Source: an uncultured Elusimicrobia bacterium
GTDB lineage: Bacteria; Elusimicrobiota; Elusimicrobia; Elusimicrobiales; UBA9959
Length of the DNA stretch: 64,000 nt
Direction: 5' to 3'
Assembly (NCBI GenBank): GCA_903873295.1
Contig: CAIQNV010000156.1
Coordinates: 1 to 64,000, forward strand
Made by a program: the position numbers and the translations under genes. This document shows, one piece after another, positions 51,701 to 59,691 of the stretch. The first letter of the stretch is position 1. Each line of letters starts with the position of its first letter. Below the pieces are notes generated by a model, which was given only the letters and a program-made list of their open reading frames with translations, was not told the origin of the DNA and made no database searches.

Positions 51701-53366
51701 TCTCAACCGGATTTCCGTCAAAACCTCGCCGCCTCCGCCGCCGGACTCCCCCGGCTATTTTTACGGAGAAGCTGTAAGCGCCGCTTCAATCAGATGGCTG
51801 TGGGCGGACGTCTCTTCGGAGGCCGGCTACAGGGTGCTTGCCTCGACCGGGGGCAGCCTTTCCGGCAGCCTCGCGGCGGACACGATCTCCTGGACTGAAA
51901 CCGGGCTTGGCGCGAACACCGCTTATTCGAGGGAGATAGTCGCCTACAACAGCGAGGGGGAAAGCGTACCGGTCTCCTCTTCCGCCTATACCCTGGCGGC
52001 GCCCCCGGCCTCGGTTTCCGCGGGCGCCCTCGGCCGGACCGGCATACGGGTAAGCTGGGACGTCGCCGGAAATCCTGCGGAAACCGTCTATGAGCTCGAA
52101 TATTCAAGCGAGCCGGCCGCCTATTGGAAAAAGATCTCTACGGACTCGGCCGCGGTTGAGCTGACGGGCCTGCTGCCGGGAAAGGCCTACTACAGCAAGG
52201 TCCGCGCGCTGAACGGAGCCGGGCTCCCTACCGCATATACCGACGGCGGTCCTGCCTTTACTTTCCCGGGGCCCGTAGTTTCTTCTGTTTCAGGGATCAG
52301 CTCGGGCGCAAAAATGCAGCTGGTCATTAAAGGAAGCGGCTTTTATGCCGGCGACCGGGTGCGCCTTGAAAGAGCGGGGCAGGCGGCCGCAGGCGCGGAG
52401 GATCCCCCTGCGGTAAAACAGGACCATTCCGAGCTCAGCGCCGTAGTCGGCCTGGACGGCCTTGCGGCCGGGGCTTGGGACGTGGTCGTGTACAATGCCG
52501 ACGGCTCCGATTCCGGAGCCTCGGGAAGCGGTCTGTTTTCCGTAAGCGCGGTCGAGCCGGGCGGCGCCGTTACGCAGGCCCTGATAGACAGCGCGATAAC
52601 TTCCACGATCACGATCGCGGGCGGTCTTGAACGGATAATTGTGCCGCCCGGAGATATTCCCAACGGCTATATTCTCGTTTCCACGGATCCGGAAGTAAAT
52701 CCTCTAGCTGTAAGCCCGGCGGCGCTCCTGGCCGCCGGCCGGGCGCTGCCGCACGGCTATCTGGTTCTGAACATGCGGGAGTATGCCGCCTACAGCAACG
52801 GCGCGCCGCTTAACGGCTTTGCCGAGCCTGTAACGATAGTAATAAGCTACCGGGACGATTCCCCGGACGACGGCATTGTCGACGGGACGGGCGTGCCGGA
52901 ACTGGCGCTTAAGCTCGCGGTGCTTGACGAGGCGGAAGCAAAATGGGTCGAAGTTCCCGCCGGCGAGTATTTTATCGATACCGCCGCTAACACCGTCACG
53001 GCCGGAAGGAGCCATTTCTCGGTCTATGCCCTGCTCGGCGGAATTATGGCGGGGAACGGGAGCCGGGTTAAAGTCTATCCTGTCCCCTGGCAGCCCGGGA
53101 GCGGCGGCAGGTTCGGCTCGGCGTATGTGGCCGGCTGCGGCGCAGGTCTGATTTTTGACGATCTCGGAGGAGAAGGCCTTATCCGGATATACACCCTCCC
53201 GGGCGATCTGGTGCGCGAGCTCGCGTTCTCCGCCGCCGACAATGGCTGCAAGTCCTGGGACGGCAGGAACGCGGCGGGAAGGAACTCCGCCAGCGGGATC
53301 TATCTGGCCGTGATAAAGAGCAAGGGCGGAGGGAGTACTGTAAAGAAGCTGGCGATAGAGAGATAG
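48741..53366 (+). CDS. giant secreted M6-type metalloprotease with Fn3, repeat, IPT and FlgD-like domains
   Basis: The 1541-residue protein has a signal peptide (residues 1-26) and an M6/immune-inhibitor-A type protease domain with zinc motif H260-E-T-G-H264 followed by GVPDYYDY. An Fn3-like domain (about 470-555) precedes two tandem units of 224 residues (557-780 and 781-1004). Each unit has a jellyroll-like carbohydrate- or MAM-type domain (DAPAxAW to DKVEWRP) and an Fn3 domain. More Fn3 modules, an IPT/TIG domain (about 1175-1265) and a FlgD-like C-terminal sorting domain (about 1443-1541, VKVYPVPW, ending KKLAIER) follow. A PorV-like gene is 2 bp downstream. Confidence 0.88.
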   Translation: MAISRRKIIRIVLCLAFAGQAFAAFALQPPEGGQLEQYKKDGSLAGRIAAARDLGNNIPSPALAAKLKRQAEIIRLMSQGYTKDRAASFAPPPAWKGFPTTGNRKMFILLIDFDEYSAAYSSSAVNSMIFGDGSAVPPFDSLKNFYARSSYGKLNISGATLGWYHAGPRSAVAESTSGREALIEKALTSFSGHDFAQYDNDGDGTIEYFAVIWTGPKGPWASFWWGYYTGFSDHAFTVGGKKLSQYSWQWEDNSPKVMIHETGHALGVPDYYDYNADVGPKGGVGKLDIMDGNWGDHNCFSKFMLDWLTPGYYDTGTQTITLRPSDAYGESVKIIKGGSASNPFEEFFMVQNRKREGNDSTYPADGLLVWHVDARLDAQNYDFLYDNSYSAHKLLRLMEADGLEEIEKGGSANAGDFYSAGKSFGPGTAPNSNKYDGAVTGVFVNSISEAAGIITFNTGFDFAFSTELLPAAGAIGTSSLTFTWNSLPGAQYIAVLSTSANYSNPVSSGTETVSSRSFTGLSSGETYWFEVKLSTEPDAAYAHNRLSARTTPPPLAEALDAPALAWTTGGGARWEGQSAVSVYGGSAAKSGSISNLQNSYLQTAVAGPGELAFYWKVSSEANYDYLSFYIDGALKTRISGSGNWEQVISSGLAAGQHTIKWEYAKDDYVAIGSDAGWLDKVEWRPTTPLSPAAVQVSSLSITAGWTPVTGAVYTAVLAADAAYSAILSSFPLTAGATAFSGLSPDTTYYFEVKISSEINSAFLLNRFSARTSSPSPPSLAEALDAPAFAWATGGSADWAGQSAVSLYGGSAARSGPVADLQNSYLQTTVTGPGELAFYWKVSSEANYDYLSFYIDGALKTRISGSRDWEQAFSSGIPAGQHLIKWEYAKNGGASSGLDAGWLDKVEWRPTTPLSPAAALISSQSITAGWTPVAGAGYTAVLAADAAYSAILSSFPLTAGATAFSGLSPDTAYYFEVKISTEIDGAFYLNRISVKTSPPPPPDSPGYFYGEAVSAASIRWLWADVSSEAGYRVLASTGGSLSGSLAADTISWTETGLGANTAYSREIVAYNSEGESVPVSSSAYTLAAPPASVSAGALGRTGIRVSWDVAGNPAETVYELEYSSEPAAYWKKISTDSAAVELTGLLPGKAYYSKVRALNGAGLPTAYTDGGPAFTFPGPVVSSVSGISSGAKMQLVIKGSGFYAGDRVRLERAGQAAAGAEDPPAVKQDHSELSAVVGLDGLAAGAWDVVVYNADGSDSGASGSGLFSVSAVEPGGAVTQALIDSAITSTITIAGGLERIIVPPGDIPNGYILVSTDPEVNPLAVSPAALLAAGRALPHGYLVLNMREYAAYSNGAPLNGFAEPVTIVISYRDDSPDDGIVDGTGVPELALKLAVLDEAEAKWVEVPAGEYFIDTAANTVTAGRSHFSVYALLGGIMAGNGSRVKVYPVPWQPGSGGRFGSAYVAGCGAGLIFDDLGGEGLIRIYTLPGDLVRELAFSAADNGCKSWDGRNAAGRNSASGIYLAVIKSKGGGSTVKKLAIER
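50409..51752. repeat. 672-bp tandem repeat inside the protease gene
   Basis: The unit at 50409-51080 is repeated at 51081-51752 with long stretches of near-identical DNA, for example the block coding for WKVSSEANYDYLSFYIDGAL in both. Amino acid differences are few, so the duplication is recent or kept uniform by recombination. It is an obvious place for copy-number change and for assembly collapse. Confidence 0.85.
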
Positions 53367-53368
53367 TT

Positions 53369-54289
53369 ATGCGCAAGATACTTTTGCTGATACTCTGCTT
53401 CTCCCGCCCGTCCCTTGCGGGGGCGGCGGCTTTTTCGGCGGGCGCCCTCGGCACTACCGGCGCGCAGTTCCTGGAATTGCCGGCGGGCGCGCGGGCGATC
53501 GCCCTGGGCTCGGCTTATACCTCGGTAAGCGGCGATCCTTTTTCGGCATATTATAATCCGGCCGGGCTTGCCGGCCTGGATAAGATCAGCGTCGGGCTGA
53601 TGCATGCGGCGTACTTCCAGGATATTTCCTACGAGTACGGGGTCTTCGCGGCGCCCGCGGGGAAGCTGGGCGTACTGGCTGTTTCCGCTCAATCTCTGTC
53701 CGTCGGCAGGCTTGTGGAAATAGATAAGACCGGCGCGCAGACCGGTGATTCTTTTAAGCCGAACGATACGGCTTTAAGCGCGATATGCGCGAAACGGCTG
53801 GGGGCGTTCGATCTCGGGGCGTCGGCAAAATATATCAGATCCCAGATCCGCGCTTCCGCTTCCGCTTTCTCCGGCGACCTGGGCCTGCAGACAAAGATCG
53901 GAAAATATTCCTTCGGCCTCAGCGTTCTTAATATCGGCCGCGGGCTTAAGTTCCACGCTGAAGAAAGCGGCCTCCCCACAACAGGCAGGCTAGGCGCTTC
54001 GGTCCGCCTTAGCCCGAAATTATTCGTTTCCGTAGACGGTATAGCTCCGAAAGGGACCGGCCCGCTGATCGCGGCGGGAGCCGAATACGGGCTCGTTTCC
54101 CGCCAAAAAATAAAAATGTCGGTCAGGGGCGGCTATAACAGCCGCTATGTTTCCGGAAAATTAGGCGGGATCACCGGAATGAGCGCCGGGGCCGGGCTGG
54201 CTCTCGGCGGCCTCGATCTCGATTATGCCTGGAGCTTATACGGAGAGCTGGGCTCGACCCACCGCTTTTCCTTCAGCCTGAAGCTGTGA
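53369..54289 (+). CDS. PorV/PorQ-like outer-membrane beta-barrel protein
   Basis: The 306-residue protein has a signal peptide and the family start FLELPAGARAIALGSAYTSVSGDPFSAYYNPAGLAG. A repeated beta-strand pattern follows and it ends in FSFSLKL. This is the PorV/PorQ (UPF0164) group. In Bacteroidota, PorV shuttles type 9 secretion cargo to the sorting complex. Here it follows the FlgD-tailed protease by 2 bp, so one transcript is likely. That pairing is what suggests the export role. Confidence 0.85.
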   Translation: MRKILLLILCFSRPSLAGAAAFSAGALGTTGAQFLELPAGARAIALGSAYTSVSGDPFSAYYNPAGLAGLDKISVGLMHAAYFQDISYEYGVFAAPAGKLGVLAVSAQSLSVGRLVEIDKTGAQTGDSFKPNDTALSAICAKRLGAFDLGASAKYIRSQIRASASAFSGDLGLQTKIGKYSFGLSVLNIGRGLKFHAEESGLPTTGRLGASVRLSPKLFVSVDGIAPKGTGPLIAAGAEYGLVSRQKIKMSVRGGYNSRYVSGKLGGITGMSAGAGLALGGLDLDYAWSLYGELGSTHRFSFSLKL

Positions 54290-54290
54290 G

Positions 54291-54318
54291 AAGCCCGGGC
54301 ATAGCAGCGCCCGGGTTT
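54291..54318 (+). terminator. hairpin after the PorV-like gene
   Basis: AAGCCCGGGC and GCCCGGGTTT pair around a short loop and are followed by a weak T stretch, between convergent PorV-like and glnA genes. The T-run is short, so termination may be partial. Confidence 0.55.
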
Positions 54319-54374
54319 CGATCCTGAAATATCCGCCGCCCGGGCTCCGGGCGCGCCGGCGGCGCCCGCCGCCG

Positions 54375-55826
54375 TCAGAACTTATGCCAGAGCATCTGGG
54401 TCGTCACGTCGTGATGAAAGAGCACCTCTGAAGACTTGACGATCCCGCCGAGCTCTTTCGGGCTCCGGTCAGCGGCGGCCTGCTTGTGTGAAACATATTT
54501 TTCGTGCGACGCCGCGCCCATGACCGTTTTGATGAAGTCGCTTCCGCGGAACAGCCGGATCGCGTCGTAGATGTTGCCGGGCAGACAGCGCACCCGGTCG
54601 CGCTTGCTTTCGTCCTTAGTGAGCGGCTCGCCGTCCAGGCTGGCGCGCAGCAGCGCGTACAAAGCCAGGTACGGGTTGGCGTCCGGCCCGACGGAGCGGA
54701 TCTCTATGCGCGCGGAGGTCTCGTTCCCGGCCGGGATGCGGATCATCGCGCCGCGGTCCACCGAGGAGACCTTGATCTGGTTCGGGGCTTCGAAGTGCGG
54801 GTCCAGGCGGCGGTAGGCGTTCACGCTCGAGTTTAAAATAAGCGAGAGCTCCTGCGCGTGATTAAGTATCCTCGAGATGGCGTCCCAGGCCGCCGGGGAC
54901 AGGCCGTCCTCTCCTTTCCCGTCGTGGAAGAGGTTCTTCCCGCCTTTGAAGAAAGAGATGTTCAGGTGCATGCCGCTGCCGTTAACTCCGGAGACCGGCT
55001 TCGGGAGAAAGGTGGCGGTCATGCCCATATTGGCGGCGACCTGGCGGCAGACGAGCTTGTAGAGCTGGATCAGATCGCAGGCGCGCACCGCGCCCGCGTA
55101 GGAGAAATTGAGCTCGAACTGGGAGGGCGCTACCTCGGGATGGTCTTTCTCGTTCTTGAAGCCCATCGCCCGCTGCGCCTCGGCGGCCGAGTCGATAAAC
55201 AGCTTCAGGGGGTCGAGGGGAAGCGAATGGAAATAGCCGCCGGTGGAAATAAGATCGAACCCCGCGACTTTATTGTAGACCTGCTCGGCGTTGAGGCCCT
55301 TCACCAGGAAGCCCTCCACTTCGCCGGCCACGTTCGCGGTGATGCCCCGTTCCTTTTTCAGCTCTTTGGTCAGCCCCGTGAGGCGCGCGCGGAAATCTGA
55401 TTCATAGGGCGTTTTATCGCGGTTCAGGACGGTGCCGAAAAGAATGACCTTGCCCGGGCCGAAGACATCGGAAGGCAGCCAGAAGATGCTTCCCCAATCG
55501 ATGCCGAGCCGGAGGTCGGACTCTTTCTGCGCTGAAAAGCCGCGGATGGACGAGCCGTCGAAGGTGAGATTGTCGTGCGCCCTAAGCAGATACTGCTTGT
55601 CGTAGTCGAGCATGTGAAAGCGCCCCTCGATATCAGTGAAGCAGAGCGTGACCGCTTTAAGGCGCTTCTCTTTTAAAAGATACGCGCGGTATTTCTTTTC
55701 AAGCTCCGCCGGCGGCAGCGTTTCGGCCGCCGCCGCCGCCTCAAGGTTCATGCCCTCGAGCTCGTCATAAGGTATCTCAAGAAAATTTTTCAGGACCACG
55801 GGTTCGGTTAATTTTGGCTTAGGCAT
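54375..55826 (-). CDS. glnA: glutamine synthetase
   Basis: The 483-residue protein has the GS beta-grasp motif FDGSSIRGF, the metal and ammonia site EVAPSQFELNFSYAGAVRACD, the ATP loop KPVSGVNGSGMH and the glutamate-binding NETSARIEIRSVGPDANPYLA. It condenses glutamate and ammonia with ATP. The usual adenylylation motif NLYDLPPEE is replaced by NIYDAIRLF, so regulation by GlnE is unlikely. A weak AGAGGT ribosome site precedes the start. The AT-rich 168-bp gap upstream should contain the divergent glnA and rhodanese promoters. Confidence 0.94.
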   Translation of the reverse strand: MPKPKLTEPVVLKNFLEIPYDELEGMNLEAAAAAETLPPAELEKKYRAYLLKEKRLKAVTLCFTDIEGRFHMLDYDKQYLLRAHDNLTFDGSSIRGFSAQKESDLRLGIDWGSIFWLPSDVFGPGKVILFGTVLNRDKTPYESDFRARLTGLTKELKKERGITANVAGEVEGFLVKGLNAEQVYNKVAGFDLISTGGYFHSLPLDPLKLFIDSAAEAQRAMGFKNEKDHPEVAPSQFELNFSYAGAVRACDLIQLYKLVCRQVAANMGMTATFLPKPVSGVNGSGMHLNISFFKGGKNLFHDGKGEDGLSPAAWDAISRILNHAQELSLILNSSVNAYRRLDPHFEAPNQIKVSSVDRGAMIRIPAGNETSARIEIRSVGPDANPYLALYALLRASLDGEPLTKDESKRDRVRCLPGNIYDAIRLFRGSDFIKTVMGAASHEKYVSHKQAAADRSPKELGGIVKSSEVLFHHDVTTQMLWHKF

Positions 55827-55994
55827 GAATTACCTCTTTCGGATAAAATATGGGTGACAAGTATAAATGTATCATAACTTAAATTAAAAATCAACATAAA
55901 TACTATAAAGAATGGTATAATTACTTAAGAAATCGCAGCACATGGCTTGCTGCCTGTTAAATTCTTGTTGGAGTTGACGTTGCGGGAGGACTAA
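55827..55994. promoter_or_regulatory. AT-rich divergent promoter region
   Basis: This gap separates glnA (leftward) from the rhodanese gene (rightward). TATAAT at 55916-55921 reads rightward. On the minus strand TTGATT with TACATT 17 bp further on is a candidate glnA promoter. GGGAGGA gives a strong ribosome site for the rhodanese. Confidence 0.4.
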
Positions 55995-56507
55995 ATGGAA
56001 CAAATTATCCTGGATGTCAGGGAGCAGGACGAGTTCGCCTCCGGGCATGTCCCGGGGTCTATCTGGGTGCCGTTTTCCCAGTTCGGCCATACGGCCCCGG
56101 GGGTCCTGCAGTCGCTGGCGGGCCGGAAAATAGTGCTGATGTGCCGCAGCGGCAGCAGGGCGAAACTCGCTCTCGCGGAGATCTCGCGGCTGGGCTTCGG
56201 CGGCCAGCTTTCGGCGGAAGTTTATGAGGGCGGGATCCTGGAATGGGTCCGGCAGGGAAAACCTGTGGCGGCCGGTTCCGCCGCGCGTCTGCCGCTAATG
56301 CGGCAGGTGCAGATAGTCGCCGGGCTCGGGGTGCTGCTGTCGGTGCTGCTCGGCCTGGGCGTGGACCTGAGAATAACCTGGCTGGCCGCTTTTATCGGGG
56401 CCGGGCTCACCTTCGCGGGGGTTACGGGCTTCTGCGGGCTGGCGAAACTGCTCGCGCTTATGCCCTGGAATAAGGCGGGTCCGGCGCAGGACTGCCGCTG
56501 CGGATAG
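55995..56507 (+). CDS. rhodanese-domain protein with C-terminal membrane hairpin
   Basis: The 170-residue protein has a rhodanese domain (residues 1-95; LDVREQDEFASGHVPGS, active site CRSGSRA with Cys) and two membrane helices of the DUF2892 type near the C-terminus, ending in a short cytosolic tail (AQDCRCG). It could transfer sulfane sulfur at the inner membrane. It has a strong GGGAGGA ribosome site. Confidence 0.88.
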   Translation: MEQIILDVREQDEFASGHVPGSIWVPFSQFGHTAPGVLQSLAGRKIVLMCRSGSRAKLALAEISRLGFGGQLSAEVYEGGILEWVRQGKPVAAGSAARLPLMRQVQIVAGLGVLLSVLLGLGVDLRITWLAAFIGAGLTFAGVTGFCGLAKLLALMPWNKAGPAQDCRCG

Positions 56508-56560
56508 CGCTCGCGGGTCCGCGTGAGAGACCGGTTCATATATCGTATTATGGCGCTTCC

Positions 56561-56743
56561 GGGTTTAGCAGGGGTACGGGCCGGTCACGGGGTTGCCCAT
56601 TCCGCCGCGCAGGAACCGTTGCGCGGTTCCCCCCGAAGCGGGGCCCCCCTCCCCAAAGCGGCTCCAGAGCAACCCCATGACTGGCCCGCGGCTGTTTTAC
56701 GTACGGCTAGCGCAGTATTATATCGGACTACCGGGCATTTACC
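56561..56743. repeat. family 2 structured hairpin element, copy B
   Basis: The element is highly similar to copy A across its length. The stem pairs 56578-56598 with 56667-56687, with one G-T wobble and two A-C mismatches. Outer ends are GGGTTTAGC (56561) and ACCGGGCATTTACC (56730-56743). It lies immediately upstream of the FAD-dependent oxidoreductase start and fills most of that 270-bp gap. Confidence 0.75.
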
Positions 56744-56777
56744 AACGGAAAACCCGGAAGCGCTCGTATTATTTATC

Positions 56778-58355
56778 ATGCCACTTGAACTGATCGTCAG
56801 CGGTTTGTTGGTTCCCGTTGAGAAAGACGGGGCCGAGGAATATTTGATAGCCGCCGCGCTGAAGCTCGGAGTTCCGGCGGCCGGGCTTGAGGCCGTCAGA
56901 GTACTTTCTAAAGCGCCGGTTTTCGGCGATAGCCGGCAGTTCTACTACGAGGTTTCGCTGGCCGTGCGCGTCCCCGCCGGCTACGCGAACGAAGATAAAT
57001 TCCCGCCTTATGTTTTAAAACCTGCCGCGCCGCGCAAGCCAGCGCCGGCCGGCGGGCGGCCCGTGATAATCGGCTTCGGTCCGGCCGGGATGTTCGCCGC
57101 GCTGGAACTGCTGGAATACGGGCTTAAGCCCCTGATCTTTGAAAGGGGCAAAAGGCTGGAGGAGCGCGACGAGGACGTGCGGAGATTCTTCAGCGGGCGG
57201 ACGCTGGAGCCCGAGTCCAATATCCAGTTCGGAGAGGGCGGCGCCGGCTCTTATTCCGACGGGAAACTGTTTTCCCGGCGCAATAATTCCGCCAGCGCGG
57301 GCAAGGTGCTGGACACTTTTATTAAATTCGGCGCGCCGCCTGAAATAGGATATGTCAGCAAGCCCCATCTGGGCACCGATGTTCTGCGCAGGATCGTAGC
57401 TGAGATCAGGAACTATATCCTCGGGCGCGGCGGAAAAATACATTACGGCTCAAAAATGACGGATCTCCTTATCTCCGGCGGCAAAGCCGCAGGCGTGGAA
57501 ATAAACGGTTCGGCGCAATACCTTTGTTCGGGCGTCTACCTGGCCGTCGGCAATTCGGCGCGGGACACTTTTGAGCTGCTGCATAAAAAAAGCGTTGCCC
57601 TTGAGTCCAAGCCCGTCTCAATGGGAGTGAGGGTCGAACACCCGGCGGGGACCATCAACCTTATCAGGTACGGAGAGAAGTACAGGAACTTCCCCGGCCT
57701 GGGCGCCGCCGCTTATTCTTTTAATTACACGGACCGGAAGATCGGGCGCGGCGCGTACACTTTCTGCATGTGCCCCGGCGGCGAGGTCGTGAACGCGTCC
57801 TCCGGCGAAGGCCTGCTGGCGCTCAACGGCATGAGCTACGCGGCCAGGGCTTCGGCTTTTTCCAACTCGGCCATTACGGTCGCCTGCGGCGCGGCGGATT
57901 ACGGCTCGGCGCACCCGCTGGCCGGGGTCGAGTTCCAAAAGGAGATAGAGCGGAAAGCTTTCATGGCGGGTGGGGGGAACTGGAAGGCTCCGGCGCAGAA
58001 CCTCAGGGATTATTTAAGCGGGACTTTGTCCTCCTCGCTGAACGCTAACTCCTGCAGACTGGGGACGCAGAGTGCGGACCTCGGCGCTATTTTCCCGCCC
58101 TTCATAAACGAAACTCTCCGTGCCGCTTTCGGCCGCTGGGAGACGGAGTGCCCGCTGTTCGTCGGTGCAGATGCTCTTCTGCTGGCTCCGGAAACCCGGA
58201 CTTCCTCGCCCGTAAGGATAGTACGCGGAAATAATTTCGAATCTGTAAATATCCGGAACCTCTACCCGATAGGCGAAGGCTCCGGTTACAGCGGAGGCAT
58301 AACCAGCTCCGCCGCCGACGCCATCAGAGCCGTGGAAGCCGTCCAAAAAAATTAA
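56778..58355 (+). CDS. FAD-dependent oxidoreductase (uncharacterised, COG2509-like)
   Basis: The 525-residue product starts at ATG 56778; the frame upstream passes through a repeat element and is not coding. A small N-terminal domain (residues 1-88) precedes an FAD-binding fold: IIGFGPAGMFAALELLEYG, the glycine-rich FGEGGAGSYSDGKL and the late GEGSGYSGGITSSAADAIRA. It belongs to the uncharacterised dehydrogenases of the NAD(FAD)-utilising group. The substrate is unknown. A TATTAT hexamer sits 5 bases before the ATG. Confidence 0.85.
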   Translation: MPLELIVSGLLVPVEKDGAEEYLIAAALKLGVPAAGLEAVRVLSKAPVFGDSRQFYYEVSLAVRVPAGYANEDKFPPYVLKPAAPRKPAPAGGRPVIIGFGPAGMFAALELLEYGLKPLIFERGKRLEERDEDVRRFFSGRTLEPESNIQFGEGGAGSYSDGKLFSRRNNSASAGKVLDTFIKFGAPPEIGYVSKPHLGTDVLRRIVAEIRNYILGRGGKIHYGSKMTDLLISGGKAAGVEINGSAQYLCSGVYLAVGNSARDTFELLHKKSVALESKPVSMGVRVEHPAGTINLIRYGEKYRNFPGLGAAAYSFNYTDRKIGRGAYTFCMCPGGEVVNASSGEGLLALNGMSYAARASAFSNSAITVACGAADYGSAHPLAGVEFQKEIERKAFMAGGGNWKAPAQNLRDYLSGTLSSSLNANSCRLGTQSADLGAIFPPFINETLRAAFGRWETECPLFVGADALLLAPETRTSSPVRIVRGNNFESVNIRNLYPIGEGSGYSGGITSSAADAIRAVEAVQKN

Positions 58356-58365
58356 AAGGCGCCGG

Positions 58366-59664
58366 TCAGGCGTCCCAGTAGGCTTCCTGGAGGTTGTCTT
58401 CTTTTTCGGGCAGGGCGCGCGTCAGGCGCGGCGAATTCTGGGCTAAAACCTCGAAGCTCACGCGGTTGGCGTACTTTGAGATCTGGGACAAGGAGGAATA
58501 AGTCAGGGAATGGATCAGGTTTTTCGGCGAATTAGGAACTTTAGCCTGGTGATATTTCCTCGCTCCCAGATCGTGCAGGAGCGCCGCGAGGGCGCCGTCG
58601 CCGGCGCCGTTGGTGTTTTTTATTATCATCGGGCCGCCCATGAACGGATTAATATGAGTGTAGATCTTCAGCGGCCTGGCGCAGTCGCTTTTTCTCATCG
58701 GGCGGCTGAACTCGTACATGTTGTACTCGATAATAGACTTGGTGTAAAGCTTGTAGGTGGTTTTTCGGGCGTACTGCTCGTCCACATAGCCAGCCAGGTA
58801 AAGCCCGTGCGCACCTACGGTCAGCAGGACAAGATCGGCGAGGTCTAAAACATTTTCCGCGGCCAAAAGGGGGTCGTTCAGCCCGGTAAGGGCCAGCGCT
58901 TCAAGATCGTTCATCGCCACGCAGGTGACGTATTTGTTTATAAACCCGCGGAAAAAATCTTTTTTAGCTTCGATCAAAGACGCCGTACCTAGCGTCATAA
59001 CCACGGGGACCCTGGCCTTTAAGGCGGTTTCGCAGGCTTTTATAGTGGAGCTGAAGATCGGGTCCTTTTCATCGCGCAGGATATATGCGGAAATAAGGAG
59101 GGCGGAGGCCTTTTCTATCACTTCGCCGGGAATAAATTCCGGGGTCAGATCGTTCATGCAGCCTTTGTTGATGCCGAAAGTCCGCTCCCCGTCGGGGGTT
59201 ACGAAACACATGGCCCTGCCCATCGTGTTTTCGGACGGCTGAAGATAAGAGAGGTCCACTTTCGCGCTGGTATTGCGGATGTATTTAAAAGCGTAATCGC
59301 CCACGGTTATATTCCGGGTGATAGCCCCGAGCGCGACCGAGCGTTCTTCGGACAGGATCGAGTAATTATGCAGGGTGTTCCCCACCGAGCCGCCGGCATA
59401 TTCGCCCCGGATCTTCCCCTCCGTCTTCACTTCCCGGTAGATGGCCTCGGCGTCCTGGTCGTTCAGGATCTGCGATTCGCCTTTTTTCAGCCGGTGTTTA
59501 AGCAGAAATTCCTGCTCTACGCCGCATTCGATATCCACCAGCAGCTGGTCTATGCCGACCAGATAGAACGGTTCGGTCTGCAGAAAATGGGGGTCGGCGC
59601 TTTCCCGCCCCTTCTCGGTGACCGGGAAGTAATGTTTGTTCTTTCTTTTGCCGGGAAATTTCAT
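58366..59664 (-). CDS. gsk: inosine-guanosine kinase
   Basis: The 432-residue PfkB-family protein matches the Escherichia coli inosine-guanosine kinase (Gsk) closely along its whole length in my recollection. MKFPGKRKNKHYFPV at the start, GIDQLLVDIE, AGGSVGNTLHNYS, SYSSLSQISKYANRVS-like and SPRLTRALPE regions are hallmarks. The NTNGAGDGA motif holds the catalytic Asp. It phosphorylates guanosine and inosine to GMP and IMP with ATP. Gsk is best known from gammaproteobacteria, so its presence here is unexpected; transfer is possible. Confidence 0.88.
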   Translation of the reverse strand: MKFPGKRKNKHYFPVTEKGRESADPHFLQTEPFYLVGIDQLLVDIECGVEQEFLLKHRLKKGESQILNDQDAEAIYREVKTEGKIRGEYAGGSVGNTLHNYSILSEERSVALGAITRNITVGDYAFKYIRNTSAKVDLSYLQPSENTMGRAMCFVTPDGERTFGINKGCMNDLTPEFIPGEVIEKASALLISAYILRDEKDPIFSSTIKACETALKARVPVVMTLGTASLIEAKKDFFRGFINKYVTCVAMNDLEALALTGLNDPLLAAENVLDLADLVLLTVGAHGLYLAGYVDEQYARKTTYKLYTKSIIEYNMYEFSRPMRKSDCARPLKIYTHINPFMGGPMIIKNTNGAGDGALAALLHDLGARKYHQAKVPNSPKNLIHSLTYSSLSQISKYANRVSFEVLAQNSPRLTRALPEKEDNLQEAYWDA

Positions 59665-59691
59665 CGTAGCCTTTAATGTTTTTGCCGCTTA

